A DNA stretch of 64,000 bases from Acinetobacter sp. Marseille-Q1618 (GCF_902809855.1 NZ_CADDWJ010000003.1:248001-312000), one strand, 5' to 3'. Positions 28,127 through 38,206 are shown, counted from the stretch's first letter. Notes: a model not told the origin generated them from the sequence alone. A program made the numbers and translations.

Positions 28127-29797
28127 TTAACGCTTTGTTTGTTTTGGGAAAGTTAATTTACAACGCAAACCACCCAATGGAGAATGCGCAAAACTCAACT
28201 GACCACCTAAAGCTTGCGCAATTTTACCTGACAATGCCAAGCCTAAACCTGTACCACCTGTGCTACGTGTGCGAGAGTCGTCCACTCGATAAAAACGCTC
28301 ACCGAGTTTAGATAGCTGTTCATCAGTTAAACCCAGTGGACTATCATCCACATAGATCGTCCAACTGTGTGCATCTTGTCCAGTGTGAATCTGAACTTCA
28401 CCGCCTGCTTCAGTATAACGAATACTGTTACCTAACAAGTTCACCATAATTTGTTTAAAACGGTCTATGTCTAATTGTAATTTTGCACCCTCACCTTGTA
28501 CATCAACTGACAAATGAGCTTTCTCAAATTTTGGTTTAAAGTTTTCAACCTCTTGTAAAACCACTTGCCATGGGTCAACTTCAGCAAAATAACAAGTCAG
28601 TTGTTGAGCTTCAGCCTGTGCCAAATCTGCCAAATCTTGAGTCAATTTTTTCAAACTGGTGACTTGTCCAAGCATGGCAGCAAAATGCTCAGGTGTTGGC
28701 TTGCGAATACCATCTTGCATCGCCTCAATCTGTGCTTGTAAAACAGCTAAAGGCGTTTTTAGCTCATGTGAAGTGTCTGCAACCCATTGACGGCGTGAAT
28801 TTTCATGCTGATCCAAAATTACTGCCAATTGATTAATTTCTGTAGACAAATCACCCAATTCATCATTGCGTTTAACTACAACTTGATGTTGATAATTACC
28901 TTTTGTCAGTTCTCGGGTCGCATTAAGCAAACGCTGAATCGGCTTTTTAAAATATGTTGCGAGTAATAATGCAGTAATTAAACTAGCAATCACGGATAAA
29001 ATATAAATCAATACCAGAAATTTTTTCTGATTACTAAAAAAGTTAATACTTAAAGCATCATCTTGATCTAAAACAGGTTTTAGACCTAAATAGCCCACTA
29101 CTTTATCTTTGACAATAATTGGGCGAAATGAGACTTGGTCTTCCGAAGGCTCACCAATAATAAACTGGTGTTTGGCATCATACAAAGACAAACGAGAACT
29201 CAAACCTAAGCGGTCAGGCATTGAAATAAAACGTTTTTTACCATCTTGCTTGAAGGTTGAAACTGAAGTTTGGCTTTTATTATTTTTTTCTGGTGCTTTA
29301 AAAAAACTTTGATTAGAACTGAGTGGAAATTTTAAACCTTCAAAAGGTTGATAGGCTGAGGGTAAGTTTTCTTGTAACATTTGCAATTCAGCAGGATCAA
29401 GTTTGCTTTGATTCATGCCTGCATCTTGACTAATCTGACTAACCAGCGTGTGTTCTTTAAAATAGCGTTGTTGCAGGGCAATATCATACTGACGTCTGAG
29501 CCACCAACGCGATAATTTATCATAATCGTCAGGTGCAGCCTGACCTTCGATCTGTAAAATTTGTGCTTGAACAGCATTACCCCAGTCTTGATATAAGCCA
29601 TATACGCCCGCTAAATTTTCAATCAGATGATCGAGTTTTTGCATCTCTACATCTGCGACATATTTAGCGAAATTTTTCTGCATCGTCCAATGCAACACAC
29701 CCAAGCTGACTGTGGTAATGACTAAAGTGGTCAGTAATACAGTCAAAAATAGACGTAATGCAATAGGAACTCGGCGTATATTCAAATCAGTTCTCAC
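28127..29797 (-). CDS. baeS: Sensor histidine kinase BaeS
   Basis: 556-residue membrane sensor: first helix about 12-34, a long periplasmic region to about 255, second helix about 258-280, HAMP, then D-T-S-H-E-L-K-T-P-L-A phosphoacceptor box, and ATPase motifs N-L-L-G-N-S-I-R-Y, D-D-S-P-L-G-L and T-G-L-G-L-A-L-S. The sequence of the G1 box (D-S-P-L-G instead of D-x-G-x-G) is a BaeS-like variant. The start is GTG 29797. It is the upstream gene of the baeSR pair and diverges from a lipoprotein gene. Confidence 0.9.
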   Translation of the reverse strand: MRTDLNIRRVPIALRLFLTVLLTTLVITTVSLGVLHWTMQKNFAKYVADVEMQKLDHLIENLAGVYGLYQDWGNAVQAQILQIEGQAAPDDYDKLSRWWLRRQYDIALQQRYFKEHTLVSQISQDAGMNQSKLDPAELQMLQENLPSAYQPFEGLKFPLSSNQSFFKAPEKNNKSQTSVSTFKQDGKKRFISMPDRLGLSSRLSLYDAKHQFIIGEPSEDQVSFRPIIVKDKVVGYLGLKPVLDQDDALSINFFSNQKKFLVLIYILSVIASLITALLLATYFKKPIQRLLNATRELTKGNYQHQVVVKRNDELGDLSTEINQLAVILDQHENSRRQWVADTSHELKTPLAVLQAQIEAMQDGIRKPTPEHFAAMLGQVTSLKKLTQDLADLAQAEAQQLTCYFAEVDPWQVVLQEVENFKPKFEKAHLSVDVQGEGAKLQLDIDRFKQIMVNLLGNSIRYTEAGGEVQIHTGQDAHSWTIYVDDSPLGLTDEQLSKLGERFYRVDDSRTRSTGGTGLGLALSGKIAQALGGQLSFAHSPLGGLRCKLTFPKQTKR

Positions 29798-29920
29798 ACA
29801 TTTTCTTCTCTATTTGGCATTGTAACCAACAGTGCCTCCAAATACTCTCCATTGTTTCTACATCATTATTATTTAATCTTTAAAGAATGCAAATATTTAC
29901 AACCTCATTGGAGCAGCACA

Positions 29921-30568
29921 ATGAAAGTAACAACTAAAATCGCGTTGGTTACAGCAAGCATTCTAAGCATGGGGGCATTAACTGCGTGTCAATCAACAGC
30001 TACACCGCAAAATGAACAAAATACTCGCATGATGGGATATCATAAATATGACCGCCATATGAGCCCAGAACAACGTGCTCAATTTAAACAAATGCGTGCT
30101 GAACGCCAAGCGTTCCATAATCAAATTCAAAAAGCTTGTGATGGAAAATCTGTTGGTCAGACAACACAAATCAAAGCAGGCGAAAAAACACTAGATGGCA
30201 CATGTAATATGGTTTTCAAAGTTGACCGTAAAGCCATAGGTGAAATGAAGCGTGAGTTTCGTCATGATCAAGGTCGCATGATGCGTGGTCATTCGGGTAA
30301 TCATCATCGTGGTCAACGCCAAATGCAACAAATGACTGAAGAACAACGCGCACAAATTCTAAAACAACGTGAACAAAACCGTGCAGAACGTCAAGCACGT
30401 TGGGATGCCATGCAAAAAGCTTGTGTAGGTCAAAGCAATGGTAAAGCCATTCAAGTGAAATTAGGTGAGAAAATCATTGATGGAACTTGTGTGGTAAAAT
30501 TTCAAACACAACGACCTATTCAACCGATGCAGCCACTTGCACCTGCAACTGATGTAAAAACATCATAA
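29921..30568 (+). CDS. Lipoprotein with duplicated cysteine-containing domain
   Basis: 215 residues from ATG 29921, which has GGAG seven bases upstream; the frame is open to 29852 but that part lacks a ribosome site. Signal peptide with lipobox L-T-A-C (C at about residue 23). The mature part contains two copies of a 60-70 residue unit: E-Q-R-A-Q-x-x-x-x-R-x-x-R-x helix, then Q-K-A-C-x-G-x-S-x-G ... G-E-K-x-x-D-G-T-C-x-x-x-F. Each copy has two cysteines, so two disulfides are likely. A His/Met-rich linker (R-M-M-R-G-H-S-G-N-H-H-R-G) joins them. It diverges from baeS, so it may be a BaeR target; E. coli BaeR controls the periplasmic protein Spy, but I see no proof of homology. Confidence 0.75.
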   Translation: MKVTTKIALVTASILSMGALTACQSTATPQNEQNTRMMGYHKYDRHMSPEQRAQFKQMRAERQAFHNQIQKACDGKSVGQTTQIKAGEKTLDGTCNMVFKVDRKAIGEMKREFRHDQGRMMRGHSGNHHRGQRQMQQMTEEQRAQILKQREQNRAERQARWDAMQKACVGQSNGKAIQVKLGEKIIDGTCVVKFQTQRPIQPMQPLAPATDVKTS

Positions 30569-30584
30569 TTTAAAAGAACGACTT

Positions 30585-30609
30585 AAAATCGCTCTTCGGG
30601 GCGATTTTT
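30585..30609 (+). terminator. Lipoprotein gene terminator
   Basis: Stem AAAATCGC / GCGATTTTT around a TCTTCGGG loop, followed by ATT. Confidence 0.85.
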
Positions 30610-31079
30610 ATTATTCATCCAAGTTTTACTACCCACAGTTTTCCTTTATCACTTGAGTTTAAATTTGAATTATATTTTCTTAACTAAGCAAAGATAGAAA
30701 AATAAGCAAAGATAGAAAAATTGGCATGATTGAACTAAAACGAAATGATTTGTTTCTATATTTAATTTTTTTTTGAAAAATTTACGTTATTTTTACTTTT
30801 TACAATTCGTCATTCTGACAAAACTATGAATAGAAATATCTTTTTACGATTTTGACTATTTGTTACCTTATTTTCACTACAAAACTGTTTACACTCAAAG
30901 CACTTACACTATTCCAACTATTTTTCTTTGACTTTACAGTCACAGAGAAATCACACTGAAATACTTGTACGTTATTATAAGTTGTTGCACGATGTACATA
31001 ACAACTATGTGTCGATGAAGACACACATCGTATTTATTAGGATTATAAATCTGGTTTAACCAGTATTGAGGAAACCGAT
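30610..31079. other. Intergenic region upstream of the acyl-CoA dehydrogenases
   Basis: 470 AT-rich bases without a gene. It holds an 18-base tandem duplication (30686-30721) and a small hairpin TGTGTC/GACACA at 31008-31025 about 55 bases before the start. No confident promoter or operator could be assigned. Confidence 0.6.
30686..30721. repeat. Perfect 18-bp tandem duplication
   Basis: AAGCAAAGATAGAAAAAT occurs twice head-to-tail with no mismatch. Recent slippage is likely; no function visible. Confidence 0.85.
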
Positions 31080-32882
31080 ATGCCACAATACAAAGCACCC
31101 TTACGTGATATGCAATTCGTTTTACATGAATTATTAAATGCTGAAGAACATTACGCTAAACTCCCTGCATACCAAGAAAACGTAAGCCGTGAGTTGGTTG
31201 ACCAGTACTTAGAAGCTGCTGCTGATTTTTGTGAAAATGAACTTTCACCTTTAAACCAAGTAGGCGACCAAGAAGGTTGTACTTGGAATGACGGCGTTGT
31301 AACAACACCAACAGGCTTTAAAGAAGCATATCAAAAGTATATCGAACTTGGCTTCCCTTCTCTTTCTGTTCCAGAAGAACATGGTGGTCAAGGTTTACCA
31401 GGCTCATTAGGTACTGCGATTTCTGAAATGGTCGGTTCTGCAAACTGGGCTTGGGGAATGTATCCAGGTCTATCTCATGGTGCAGTACGTACCATTGAGC
31501 ATCATGGTAATGAAGAACAAAAATCAACCTATTTACCAAAACTTGTATCTGGTGAATGGACAGGTACCATGTGCTTAACAGAATCTCATGCAGGTTCTGA
31601 CTTGGGTATTATTCGTTCTAAGGCTGAACCTCAAGCTGACGGTAGCTATGCGATTTCTGGTGAGAAAATCTTTATCTCAGCAGGTGAGCATGACATGGCT
31701 GAGAACATCATCCATATCGTACTTGCACGTTTACCAGGCGCACCGAAAGGCACCAAAGGTATTTCTTTATTCATCGTACCAAAATTCAATGTTAATGCTG
31801 ATGGCTCAGTTGGCGAGCGCAATGCTGTACGTTGTGGTTCAATTGAACACAAAATGGGGATCCACGGTAACGCAACGTGTGTGATCAACTTTGACAATGC
31901 TAAAGGTTTCTTAATTGGACCTGAAAACCGCGGTCTAAACTGCATGTTCACCTTTATGAACACTGCACGTATTGGTACTGCTGTTCAAGGTTTAACGGCT
32001 TCTGAATCTTCTTTCCAAGGTGCGCTTGCATATGCGAAAGATCGTTTAGCGATGCGTTCTCTTTCTGGCCCTAAAGCACCTGAAAAAGAAGCAGACCCGA
32101 TCATCGTACACCCTGCTGTTCGTAATATGCTGTTAACTCAAAAAGCATTTGCTGAAGGTGGTCGTGCACTCGTTTACTTCTTGTCTCAATATGCAGATGT
32201 TGTAGAGCAAGGTGAAACTGAAGAAGAGCGTAAGTTTGCAGACAATATCTTGTCACTTCTCACCCCAATTGCAAAAGCATTCTTAACAGAAACAGGTTCA
32301 GAATCAGCAAAACACGGTGTTCAAGTCTTTGGTGGTCACGGCTTTATTTCAGAACATGGTATGGAGCAAATCGTACGTGATACGCGTATCGCTTGCTTAT
32401 ACGAAGGTACAACTGAAATCCAAGCTCTTGACTTGTTAGGTCGTAAAGTTTTGGGTACTCAAGGTGCAATGTTGAAAGACTTCACTAAGATCATCCACAA
32501 ATTTATTGAAGCAAACAAAGACAATGCTGATTTGAAAGAGTTCTTAGAACCGCTTGCTGCACTTAACAAAGAGTGGGGTGACTTAACCATGCAAATCGGC
32601 ATGAAAGCAATGCAAAATCCTGATGAAGTGGGTGCTGCTGCGGTAGATTATCTATACTTCTCTGGTTATGTAACGCTTGCATATTTATGGGCTCGTATGG
32701 CATTGGTTGCTCAACAAAAACTTGCTGAAGGCACTACAGATGTAGACTTCTACAATGCAAAAGTAACGACTGCTCGTTTCTACTTCAAGAAAATTTTGCC
32801 ACGTGTTCGTTCACACGTTGACGTGATTGCAGGTGGTTTAGAGCCACTGATGTCTTTAGATGCAGAACACTTCGCATTCTAA
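31080..32882 (+). CDS. Acyl-CoA dehydrogenase with C-terminal extension domain (copy 1)
   Basis: FAD enzyme of beta-oxidation, oxidising acyl-CoA to enoyl-CoA. 600 residues, longer than the 380-residue classic enzyme because of an extra C-terminal helical domain (about 470-600, Acyl-CoA_dh_C type). FAD/substrate motifs visible: M-C-L-T-E-S-H-A-G-S-D-L-G near 160-175, K-I-F-I-S-A-G-E-H-D near 200-210 and V-F-G-G-H-G-F-I-S-E near 415-425, with Y-E-G-T-T-E-I-Q-A. A GAGGAAAC ribosome site precedes ATG. The neighbouring copy 2 shares this architecture. Confidence 0.9.
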   Translation: MPQYKAPLRDMQFVLHELLNAEEHYAKLPAYQENVSRELVDQYLEAAADFCENELSPLNQVGDQEGCTWNDGVVTTPTGFKEAYQKYIELGFPSLSVPEEHGGQGLPGSLGTAISEMVGSANWAWGMYPGLSHGAVRTIEHHGNEEQKSTYLPKLVSGEWTGTMCLTESHAGSDLGIIRSKAEPQADGSYAISGEKIFISAGEHDMAENIIHIVLARLPGAPKGTKGISLFIVPKFNVNADGSVGERNAVRCGSIEHKMGIHGNATCVINFDNAKGFLIGPENRGLNCMFTFMNTARIGTAVQGLTASESSFQGALAYAKDRLAMRSLSGPKAPEKEADPIIVHPAVRNMLLTQKAFAEGGRALVYFLSQYADVVEQGETEEERKFADNILSLLTPIAKAFLTETGSESAKHGVQVFGGHGFISEHGMEQIVRDTRIACLYEGTTEIQALDLLGRKVLGTQGAMLKDFTKIIHKFIEANKDNADLKEFLEPLAALNKEWGDLTMQIGMKAMQNPDEVGAAAVDYLYFSGYVTLAYLWARMALVAQQKLAEGTTDVDFYNAKVTTARFYFKKILPRVRSHVDVIAGGLEPLMSLDAEHFAF

Positions 32883-32921
32883 GTGACTGAAAAAACTGTA
32901 CCCATGCGTACATAAATCAAG

Positions 32922-32951
32922 AAAGGACAGTCATAGCTTTGATTGTCCTTT
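32922..32951 (+). terminator. Terminator between the two acyl-CoA dehydrogenases
   Basis: Stem AAAGGACAGTCA / TGATTGTCCTTT (one G-U) with a 6-base loop and trailing T. It implies that the two genes are separately or attenuately transcribed. Confidence 0.85.
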
Positions 32952-33056
32952 TTCTTTATAAATAGACCTAAATTTTACTTTTGTCATTCTAAGCATAATA
33001 TTTCAGCTTAGACTGACCCTTAACTTTAGTTTTAATCGAATAATAGGTGACTGACT

Positions 33057-34838
33057 ATGCCAATTTACAATGCGCCCCTCGCGGATATGCGTTTTATCCT
33101 TAATGATGTTTTTAACGCAGAACAATTCTGGCAAGCCAATGAAAACCTAGCACATCTTGATGCTGCAACAGCAGAAGCTATTTTAGAAGAAATGGCGAAA
33201 TTTGCTCAAAACGTTACGCTTCCAATCAACCGTACAGGTGATGAAGAAGGCGCGAAATATGAAAATGGTGCTGTGACTACACCTGCTGGTTTTAAAGAAG
33301 CATTTAAGCAATATGCTGAAGGTGGTTGGATCGGCTTAGGTGCAGATGAAGAATGGGGTGGTCAAGGCATGCCTAAAATGCTGACTGTCCTCGCAGATGA
33401 AATGTTATTTGCAACCAACCCATCTTTCTTGCTCTATCCACTGCTTTCTGTAGGTGCAGGTATGGCATTAAACAGCTATGCTTCACAAGAGCAAAAAGAA
33501 ACTTATTTACCTAAAATCTATTCAGGTGAATGGTCTGGTACGATGTGTTTGACTGAACCACATGCAGGTACAGACTTAGGTATTATCAAAACCAAAGCTG
33601 AACCGAATGCTGATGGTACATATAACATCACGGGTACAAAAATCTTTATTACAGGGGGCGATCATGACCTCGCTGAAAATATTATTCATTTAGTTCTAGC
33701 TAAGACACCTGATGCACCTGCGGGTTCACGTGGTATTTCTTTATTCATTGTGCCTAAATTTATCGTAAATGCAGATGGTTCTTTAGGTGAGCGCAATCCT
33801 GTTGGCCCTGGTTCGATCGAACACAAAATGGGTATTAAAGCTTCTGCAACCTGCGTTATGAACTTCGATGCTGCCAAAGGTTATCTAGTTGGCAAAGAAA
33901 ACGAAGGTTTAGCAGCAATGTTCGTAATGATGAACTACGAACGCCTTTCTATGGGAATTCAAGGTCTAGGTGCTTCTGAATTTGCCTATCAAAATGCAGC
34001 ACAATATGCGACTGATCGTTTACAAGGTCGCAGTGCCAATGGCGTTCAATCACCAAATAAGCCTGCAGACAGCATCTTAGTTCATGGTGATGTACGTCGT
34101 ATGCTACTCAATGCTCGTGCAAACAATGAGGCTTCTCGTGCATTTGCAGTCTATGTCGGTCAGCAATTAGACATCACCAAATTCTCAACAGATCCTGAAG
34201 CAGTTGCGAAAGCCAATAACCGTGTTGCATTATTAACGCCTATCGCTAAAGCGTATTTAACAGATACAGCTTTTGATGCAGTGATTGATGCACAAATGTG
34301 CTTCGGTGGTCATGGTTATATCCGTGAATGGGGTATGGAACAATGTGTTCGTGATTTACGTATTGCGCAAATCTATGAAGGTACCAACGGTGTTCAATCA
34401 CAAGATTTGATCGGTCGTAAAACCATTAAATGTGATGGTGCATTTATTGCAGAATATATCGCTGAAATCCGTGACTTTGCGAATGACTTAGATGCTGATC
34501 TTAATTTCATCAAAGATGCAACCTTAGATGCGGCAACTGAAATTGAAGTAGCAACAAGTCGTATCATTGAACGTTCTAAAGAAAATGCTGATTTTTCAAA
34601 TACTGTTGCTGTAGATTATTTACATACAGTAGGCTTACTCAGCTTTACTTATATGTTTGCGCGTATTGCGAAAGCAGCAAAAGCAAAAGAAGGTCAGTTC
34701 TACCAAGACAAATTATCACTTACACATTACTACATCCAACGTGTATTGCCTGAGTTAAGTGCTCGTATTACAAAAATTAAATCTGGTGCAGAAGTGATCA
34801 TGAGCTTTAGCGAAGATTATTTTACAAATCAGGCTTAA
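33057..34838 (+). CDS. Acyl-CoA dehydrogenase with C-terminal extension domain (copy 2)
   Basis: 593-residue paralogue of the gene at 31080, with the same domain order. Matching landmarks are M-C-L-T-E-P-H-A-G-T-D-L-G, K-I-F-I-T-G-G-D-H-D, E-H-K-M-G-I-K-A-S-A-T-C-V, C-F-G-G-H-G-Y-I-R-E-W-G and Y-E-G-T-N-G-V-Q. Sequences differ enough (many substitutions in every block) that this is an old duplication, suggesting different chain-length preference. Ribosome site AGGTGA. The substrate cannot be told from sequence. Confidence 0.9.
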   Translation: MPIYNAPLADMRFILNDVFNAEQFWQANENLAHLDAATAEAILEEMAKFAQNVTLPINRTGDEEGAKYENGAVTTPAGFKEAFKQYAEGGWIGLGADEEWGGQGMPKMLTVLADEMLFATNPSFLLYPLLSVGAGMALNSYASQEQKETYLPKIYSGEWSGTMCLTEPHAGTDLGIIKTKAEPNADGTYNITGTKIFITGGDHDLAENIIHLVLAKTPDAPAGSRGISLFIVPKFIVNADGSLGERNPVGPGSIEHKMGIKASATCVMNFDAAKGYLVGKENEGLAAMFVMMNYERLSMGIQGLGASEFAYQNAAQYATDRLQGRSANGVQSPNKPADSILVHGDVRRMLLNARANNEASRAFAVYVGQQLDITKFSTDPEAVAKANNRVALLTPIAKAYLTDTAFDAVIDAQMCFGGHGYIREWGMEQCVRDLRIAQIYEGTNGVQSQDLIGRKTIKCDGAFIAEYIAEIRDFANDLDADLNFIKDATLDAATEIEVATSRIIERSKENADFSNTVAVDYLHTVGLLSFTYMFARIAKAAKAKEGQFYQDKLSLTHYYIQRVLPELSARITKIKSGAEVIMSFSEDYFTNQA

Positions 34839-34858
34839 ATTTTTTTAAGTTTTACCAT

Positions 34859-34883
34859 ACCCTCAACTTGTAAAAGTTGGGGG
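34859..34883 (+). terminator. Acyl-CoA dehydrogenase copy 2 terminator
   Basis: Eleven-bp stem ACCCTCAACTT / AAGTTGGGGGT (one G-U), loop of 3-4 bases, followed by GTTTTATT. Confidence 0.8.
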
Positions 34884-34935
34884 TGTTTTATTCTGAATAC
34901 CCAAAGAAAAATATTTTTTACATATATTCAAATTA

Positions 34936-35364
34936 CTAGCCCATTAAATGCATTTCTTCCTCACTCCACCAATGTTGTGCATAAATTTCAGGGTTCGTGG
35001 TTAAAATTTCATTCAAAATATTTGCTAAAATCGTAAGTTGCTCTGATATATCTATCTTTTTAAAGAACCATTTTTTAATAATCGGTTTAGATGGATGAAT
35101 AAAGACTAAAAAGCCATTTTCATATTCTAAATAATGATTACAACCGATAAAAATCTCACTAAACTGTTCATTGGAAAGCGAAATCAAATAACCCCAATCC
35201 TCAATATTAAACCCTAAAACCTCAATTCCATGCTTTTCTAGTTCTACTGCTAAATATTGAGCTAATAGAATCCCACCAACTTGCTCATCCCATACTTCCT
35301 TTTCTTGGGGTGTTTGTGGGAAACTATCTGATCTAAACTCAATATGTGTTTTATAGAATGTCAT
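34936..35364 (-). CDS. Hypothetical acidic protein, 142 residues
   Basis: A soluble acidic protein that I do not recognise. Rich in aromatic residues: W-F-F-K-K, H-W-W-S-E-E-E, E-D-W-G-Y-L-I-S, the kind of composition seen in small immunity-like or adaptor proteins, but no partner toxin is nearby. It faces the acyl-CoA dehydrogenase gene convergently and stands alone. No signal peptide. Confidence 0.6.
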   Translation of the reverse strand: MTFYKTHIEFRSDSFPQTPQEKEVWDEQVGGILLAQYLAVELEKHGIEVLGFNIEDWGYLISLSNEQFSEIFIGCNHYLEYENGFLVFIHPSKPIIKKWFFKKIDISEQLTILANILNEILTTNPEIYAQHWWSEEEMHLMG

Positions 35365-35386
35365 AAATGATGTCTTTTATTAATTA

Positions 35387-35395
35387 TTATCCACA
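35387..35395 (+). promoter_or_regulatory. Isolated DnaA box
   Basis: Exact TTATCCACA in the leader of the gene at 34936. Single box; may be chance in AT-rich DNA. Confidence 0.3.
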
Positions 35396-35457
35396 AAATA
35401 AAATATTCTTTATTTAAAATAAAGCACCAATGAAAGTCAAAAAGCAAAGATAAAAAA

Positions 35458-35481
35458 AGACCACGTTTTGGAACGTGGTCT
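35458..35481 (-). terminator. tRNA-Met terminator
   Basis: Ten-bp stem AGACCACGTT / AACGTGGTCT with a TTGG loop, followed on the minus strand by T7. It lies 8 bases beyond the tRNA CCA end. Confidence 0.92.
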
Positions 35482-35488
35482 ATAAAAA

Positions 35489-35565
35489 TGGTGGCTATGA
35501 CGGGACTTGAACCTGTGACCCCAGCATTATGAGTGCTGTGCTCTAACCAACTGAGCTACATAGCC
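35489..35565 (-). tRNA. tRNA-Met (CAT), elongator
   Basis: 77-nt cloverleaf with encoded CCA. Acceptor GGCTATG/CATAGCC, D-arm GCTCAGTTGGTTAGAGC, anticodon stem CAGCA/TGCTG with loop CTCATAA (anticodon CAT), T-arm CACAGGTTCAAGTCCCGT-like. It is close to the E. coli elongator tRNA-Met (same D-arm and GGGGTCACAGGTTC), so I call Met and not the lysidine Ile2 tRNA or initiator. Confidence 0.95.
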
Positions 35566-35580
35566 GTAAACTGTGCGCGC

Positions 35581-35609
35581 ATTATGTGTTGTAATCACCA
35601 CTACGTCAA
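35581..35609 (-). promoter_or_regulatory. Promoter of tRNA-Met
   Basis: On the minus strand TTGACG, 17 bases, CATAAT, then the tRNA start about 15 bases further on, with a GC-rich GCGCGC discriminator typical of stable RNA promoters. It lies between rnpB and the tRNA. Confidence 0.75.
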
Positions 35610-35631
35610 GCACTAATTTAAAAAAATTATT

Positions 35632-36012
<381 letters not shown>

Positions 36013-36020
36013 AGGGGCGC

Positions 36021-36026
36021 ATATTA
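36021..36026 (-). promoter_or_regulatory. rnpB -10 element
   Basis: Minus-strand TTTGCTAATAT is an extended -10 (TGC-TAATAT), 7-10 bases before the RNase P RNA 5' end. No good -35 is visible. It lies within 20 bases of the upstream ferredoxin stop. Confidence 0.5.
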
Positions 36027-36039
36027 GCAAATTTTCAAA

Positions 36040-36303
36040 TCAATTGCTCGCACTTTTTTGAGCAATTAATTTTTTATACTTATCCATCAACTGCTCTTGG
36101 CTTTCTTCATGATTTGGATCAGAAGGAATACAATCTACAGGACAAAATAAGGCACACTGTGGCTGATCATGATGCCCCACACATTCTGTACACAAATCAG
36201 GGTGAATTTCATAAATGACTTCACCCATGAAAATCGCCTCATTTGGACAAACAGGCTCACACACATCACAGTTGATGCATTCATCAGTTATATATAAAGA
36301 CAC
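36040..36303 (-). CDS. YfhL-type 2[4Fe-4S] ferredoxin
   Basis: Small electron carrier, 87 residues from GTG 36303 (V/M-S-L-Y-I-T-D-E-C). Two cluster motifs: C-I-N-C-D-V-C-E-P-V-C-P and C-T-E-C-V-G-H-H-D-Q-P-Q-C-A-L-F-C-P, the second with the family's long insertion between cysteines 2 and 3. The frame is open upstream into coaD, but the GTG lies one base after the coaD stop with AAGG eight bases before it, and gives the family N-terminus. Likely translationally coupled to coaD. Confidence 0.9.
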   Translation of the reverse strand: MSLYITDECINCDVCEPVCPNEAIFMGEVIYEIHPDLCTECVGHHDQPQCALFCPVDCIPSDPNHEESQEQLMDKYKKLIAQKSASN

Positions 36304-36304
36304 T

Positions 36305-36832
<528 letters not shown>

Positions 36833-36937
36833 TTAACAAAAACTTATTTTTAAGCGAACTCCCTCAATGCAATTGAAAGCACTTCACCTATAGCCAAGTT
36901 TGAGGCAAAATAGGATTAATCTTGGAATTTTTGAATT

Positions 36938-37414
36938 ATGTCTAAAAATATTGTGGTAAAGAAAAATAATGGTGGCACCATTGCACAAAATAAACGTGCT
37001 CGCCATGATTATTTTATTGAGGAAAAGTTTGAAGCAGGTTTGGCTTTACAAGGGTGGGAAGTCAAGTCTTTGCGTGCAGGTCGTATGACCATTACCGAAA
37101 GTTATATTATTTTTAAAAACAACGAAGCATTTTTGTTTGGTTCACAAATTCAACCCCTCTTGTCAGCATCAACGCATGTCGTGCCTGAAGCAACTCGTAC
37201 ACGTAAGCTACTGCTGTCTAAACGTGAAATTGAAAAACTACAAGGTGCTGTTAATCAAAAAGGCTATTCTTGTGTACCTTTAGCATGTTATTGGAAAGGT
37301 CATTTGGTTAAAATTGAAATTGCTTTAGTCAAAGGGAAGCAGCTTCATGACAAGCGTGCCACTGAAAAAGATCGTGATTGGCAACGAGATAAGGCTCGTA
37401 TTTTTCATAAATAA
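36938..37414 (+). CDS. smpB: SsrA-binding protein SmpB
   Basis: Partner of tmRNA in trans-translation rescue of stalled ribosomes. 158 residues; N-terminal [25 protein letters not shown] and the basic C-terminal tail [10 protein letters not shown] are family hallmarks. Divergent from coaD. No strong Shine-Dalgarno. The tmRNA gene itself is not in this window. Confidence 0.97.
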   Translation: MSKNIVVKKNNGGTIAQNKRARHDYFIEEKFEAGLALQGWEVKSLRAGRMTITESYIIFKNNEAFLFGSQIQPLLSASTHVVPEATRTRKLLLSKREIEKLQGAVNQKGYSCVPLACYWKGHLVKIEIALVKGKQLHDKRATEKDRDWQRDKARIFHK

Positions 37415-37436
37415 TGCTCTGAAATAAAAGCTATTT

Positions 37437-38102
37437 TTAAAAAGGCACATTTCCCTGAATCTCAACCTGTTCACCGCTTAAAGGTTGAGTAAATGCCAAA
37501 TAACTGGCATGTAAAGCCATTCGTTTTAATGGGCTACGGCTAGGTTCAGGGTGATAAATTTTATCCCCTGTAATTGGATGCCCAATGTGCATCATATGCA
37601 CACGCAGTTGATGTGAACGTCCAGTGATAGGCGTCAGCAAAACACGAGTAATCGCTTGTTCTGCATCATAACTTAGTGCTTGGTACAAGGTTTTTGCTGG
37701 CTTTCCTAATTCAAAATGAACCATTTGACGAGGACGGTTTTCCCAGTCTGTAATCAAAGGTACATCCACACTGCCCTCACCTAATAACTGTCCCTGAACC
37801 AAAGCAATATAGTTTTTCTGTACCGTTCTGGCTTGAAACATTTTACTCACAGCAACTTCAGCATCTCGATGTTTGGCAAACATAAGAATCCCAGAAGTTG
37901 CCATATCTAAACGATGGGTAATTTTTGCATTTGGAAATCTATCTAATACTCGAAAATAAGCACTGTCATGATGCTCAGGCAAACGTCCAGGAACAGACAA
38001 CAGCCCTGCAGGCTTTTCAATGACCACCAAATCAGTATCTTCGTACAAAATTTTAAGTGGCTCTTGAGGAGGCATATACACAAAGTTGTCATCTAGAGGC
38101 AT
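37437..38102 (-). CDS. rluA: Dual-specificity tRNA/23S rRNA pseudouridine synthase
   Basis: 221 residues, close to E. coli RluA (219). Catalytic motif H-R-L-D-M-A-T-S-G with Asp near residue 66, and L-L-S-V-P-G-R, P-L-I-T-D-W-E-N-R-P-R-Q and P-I-T-G-R-S-H-Q-L-R-V-H-M are the RluA blocks. No S4 domain, so it is not RluC/D. By family it modifies U32 of some tRNAs and U746 of 23S rRNA. Convergent with smpB. Confidence 0.9.
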   Translation of the reverse strand: MPLDDNFVYMPPQEPLKILYEDTDLVVIEKPAGLLSVPGRLPEHHDSAYFRVLDRFPNAKITHRLDMATSGILMFAKHRDAEVAVSKMFQARTVQKNYIALVQGQLLGEGSVDVPLITDWENRPRQMVHFELGKPAKTLYQALSYDAEQAITRVLLTPITGRSHQLRVHMMHIGHPITGDKIYHPEPSRSPLKRMALHASYLAFTQPLSGEQVEIQGNVPF

Positions 38103-38206
38103 GGTAAAAAATCAGTTTTTAACTTAAATTAGGAGCGAATTTTAATTTCTAAATACAAAATTTATCAACAATGATCGTAAATAAAATATAAATATTAGAT
38201 TCGATA

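Noticed and set aside
30880..30910. PsrA- or FadR-like operator before the acyl-CoA dehydrogenase
   Set aside because: The AAAC-T-GTTT piece has the wrong spacing and no second arm; too weak to annotate.
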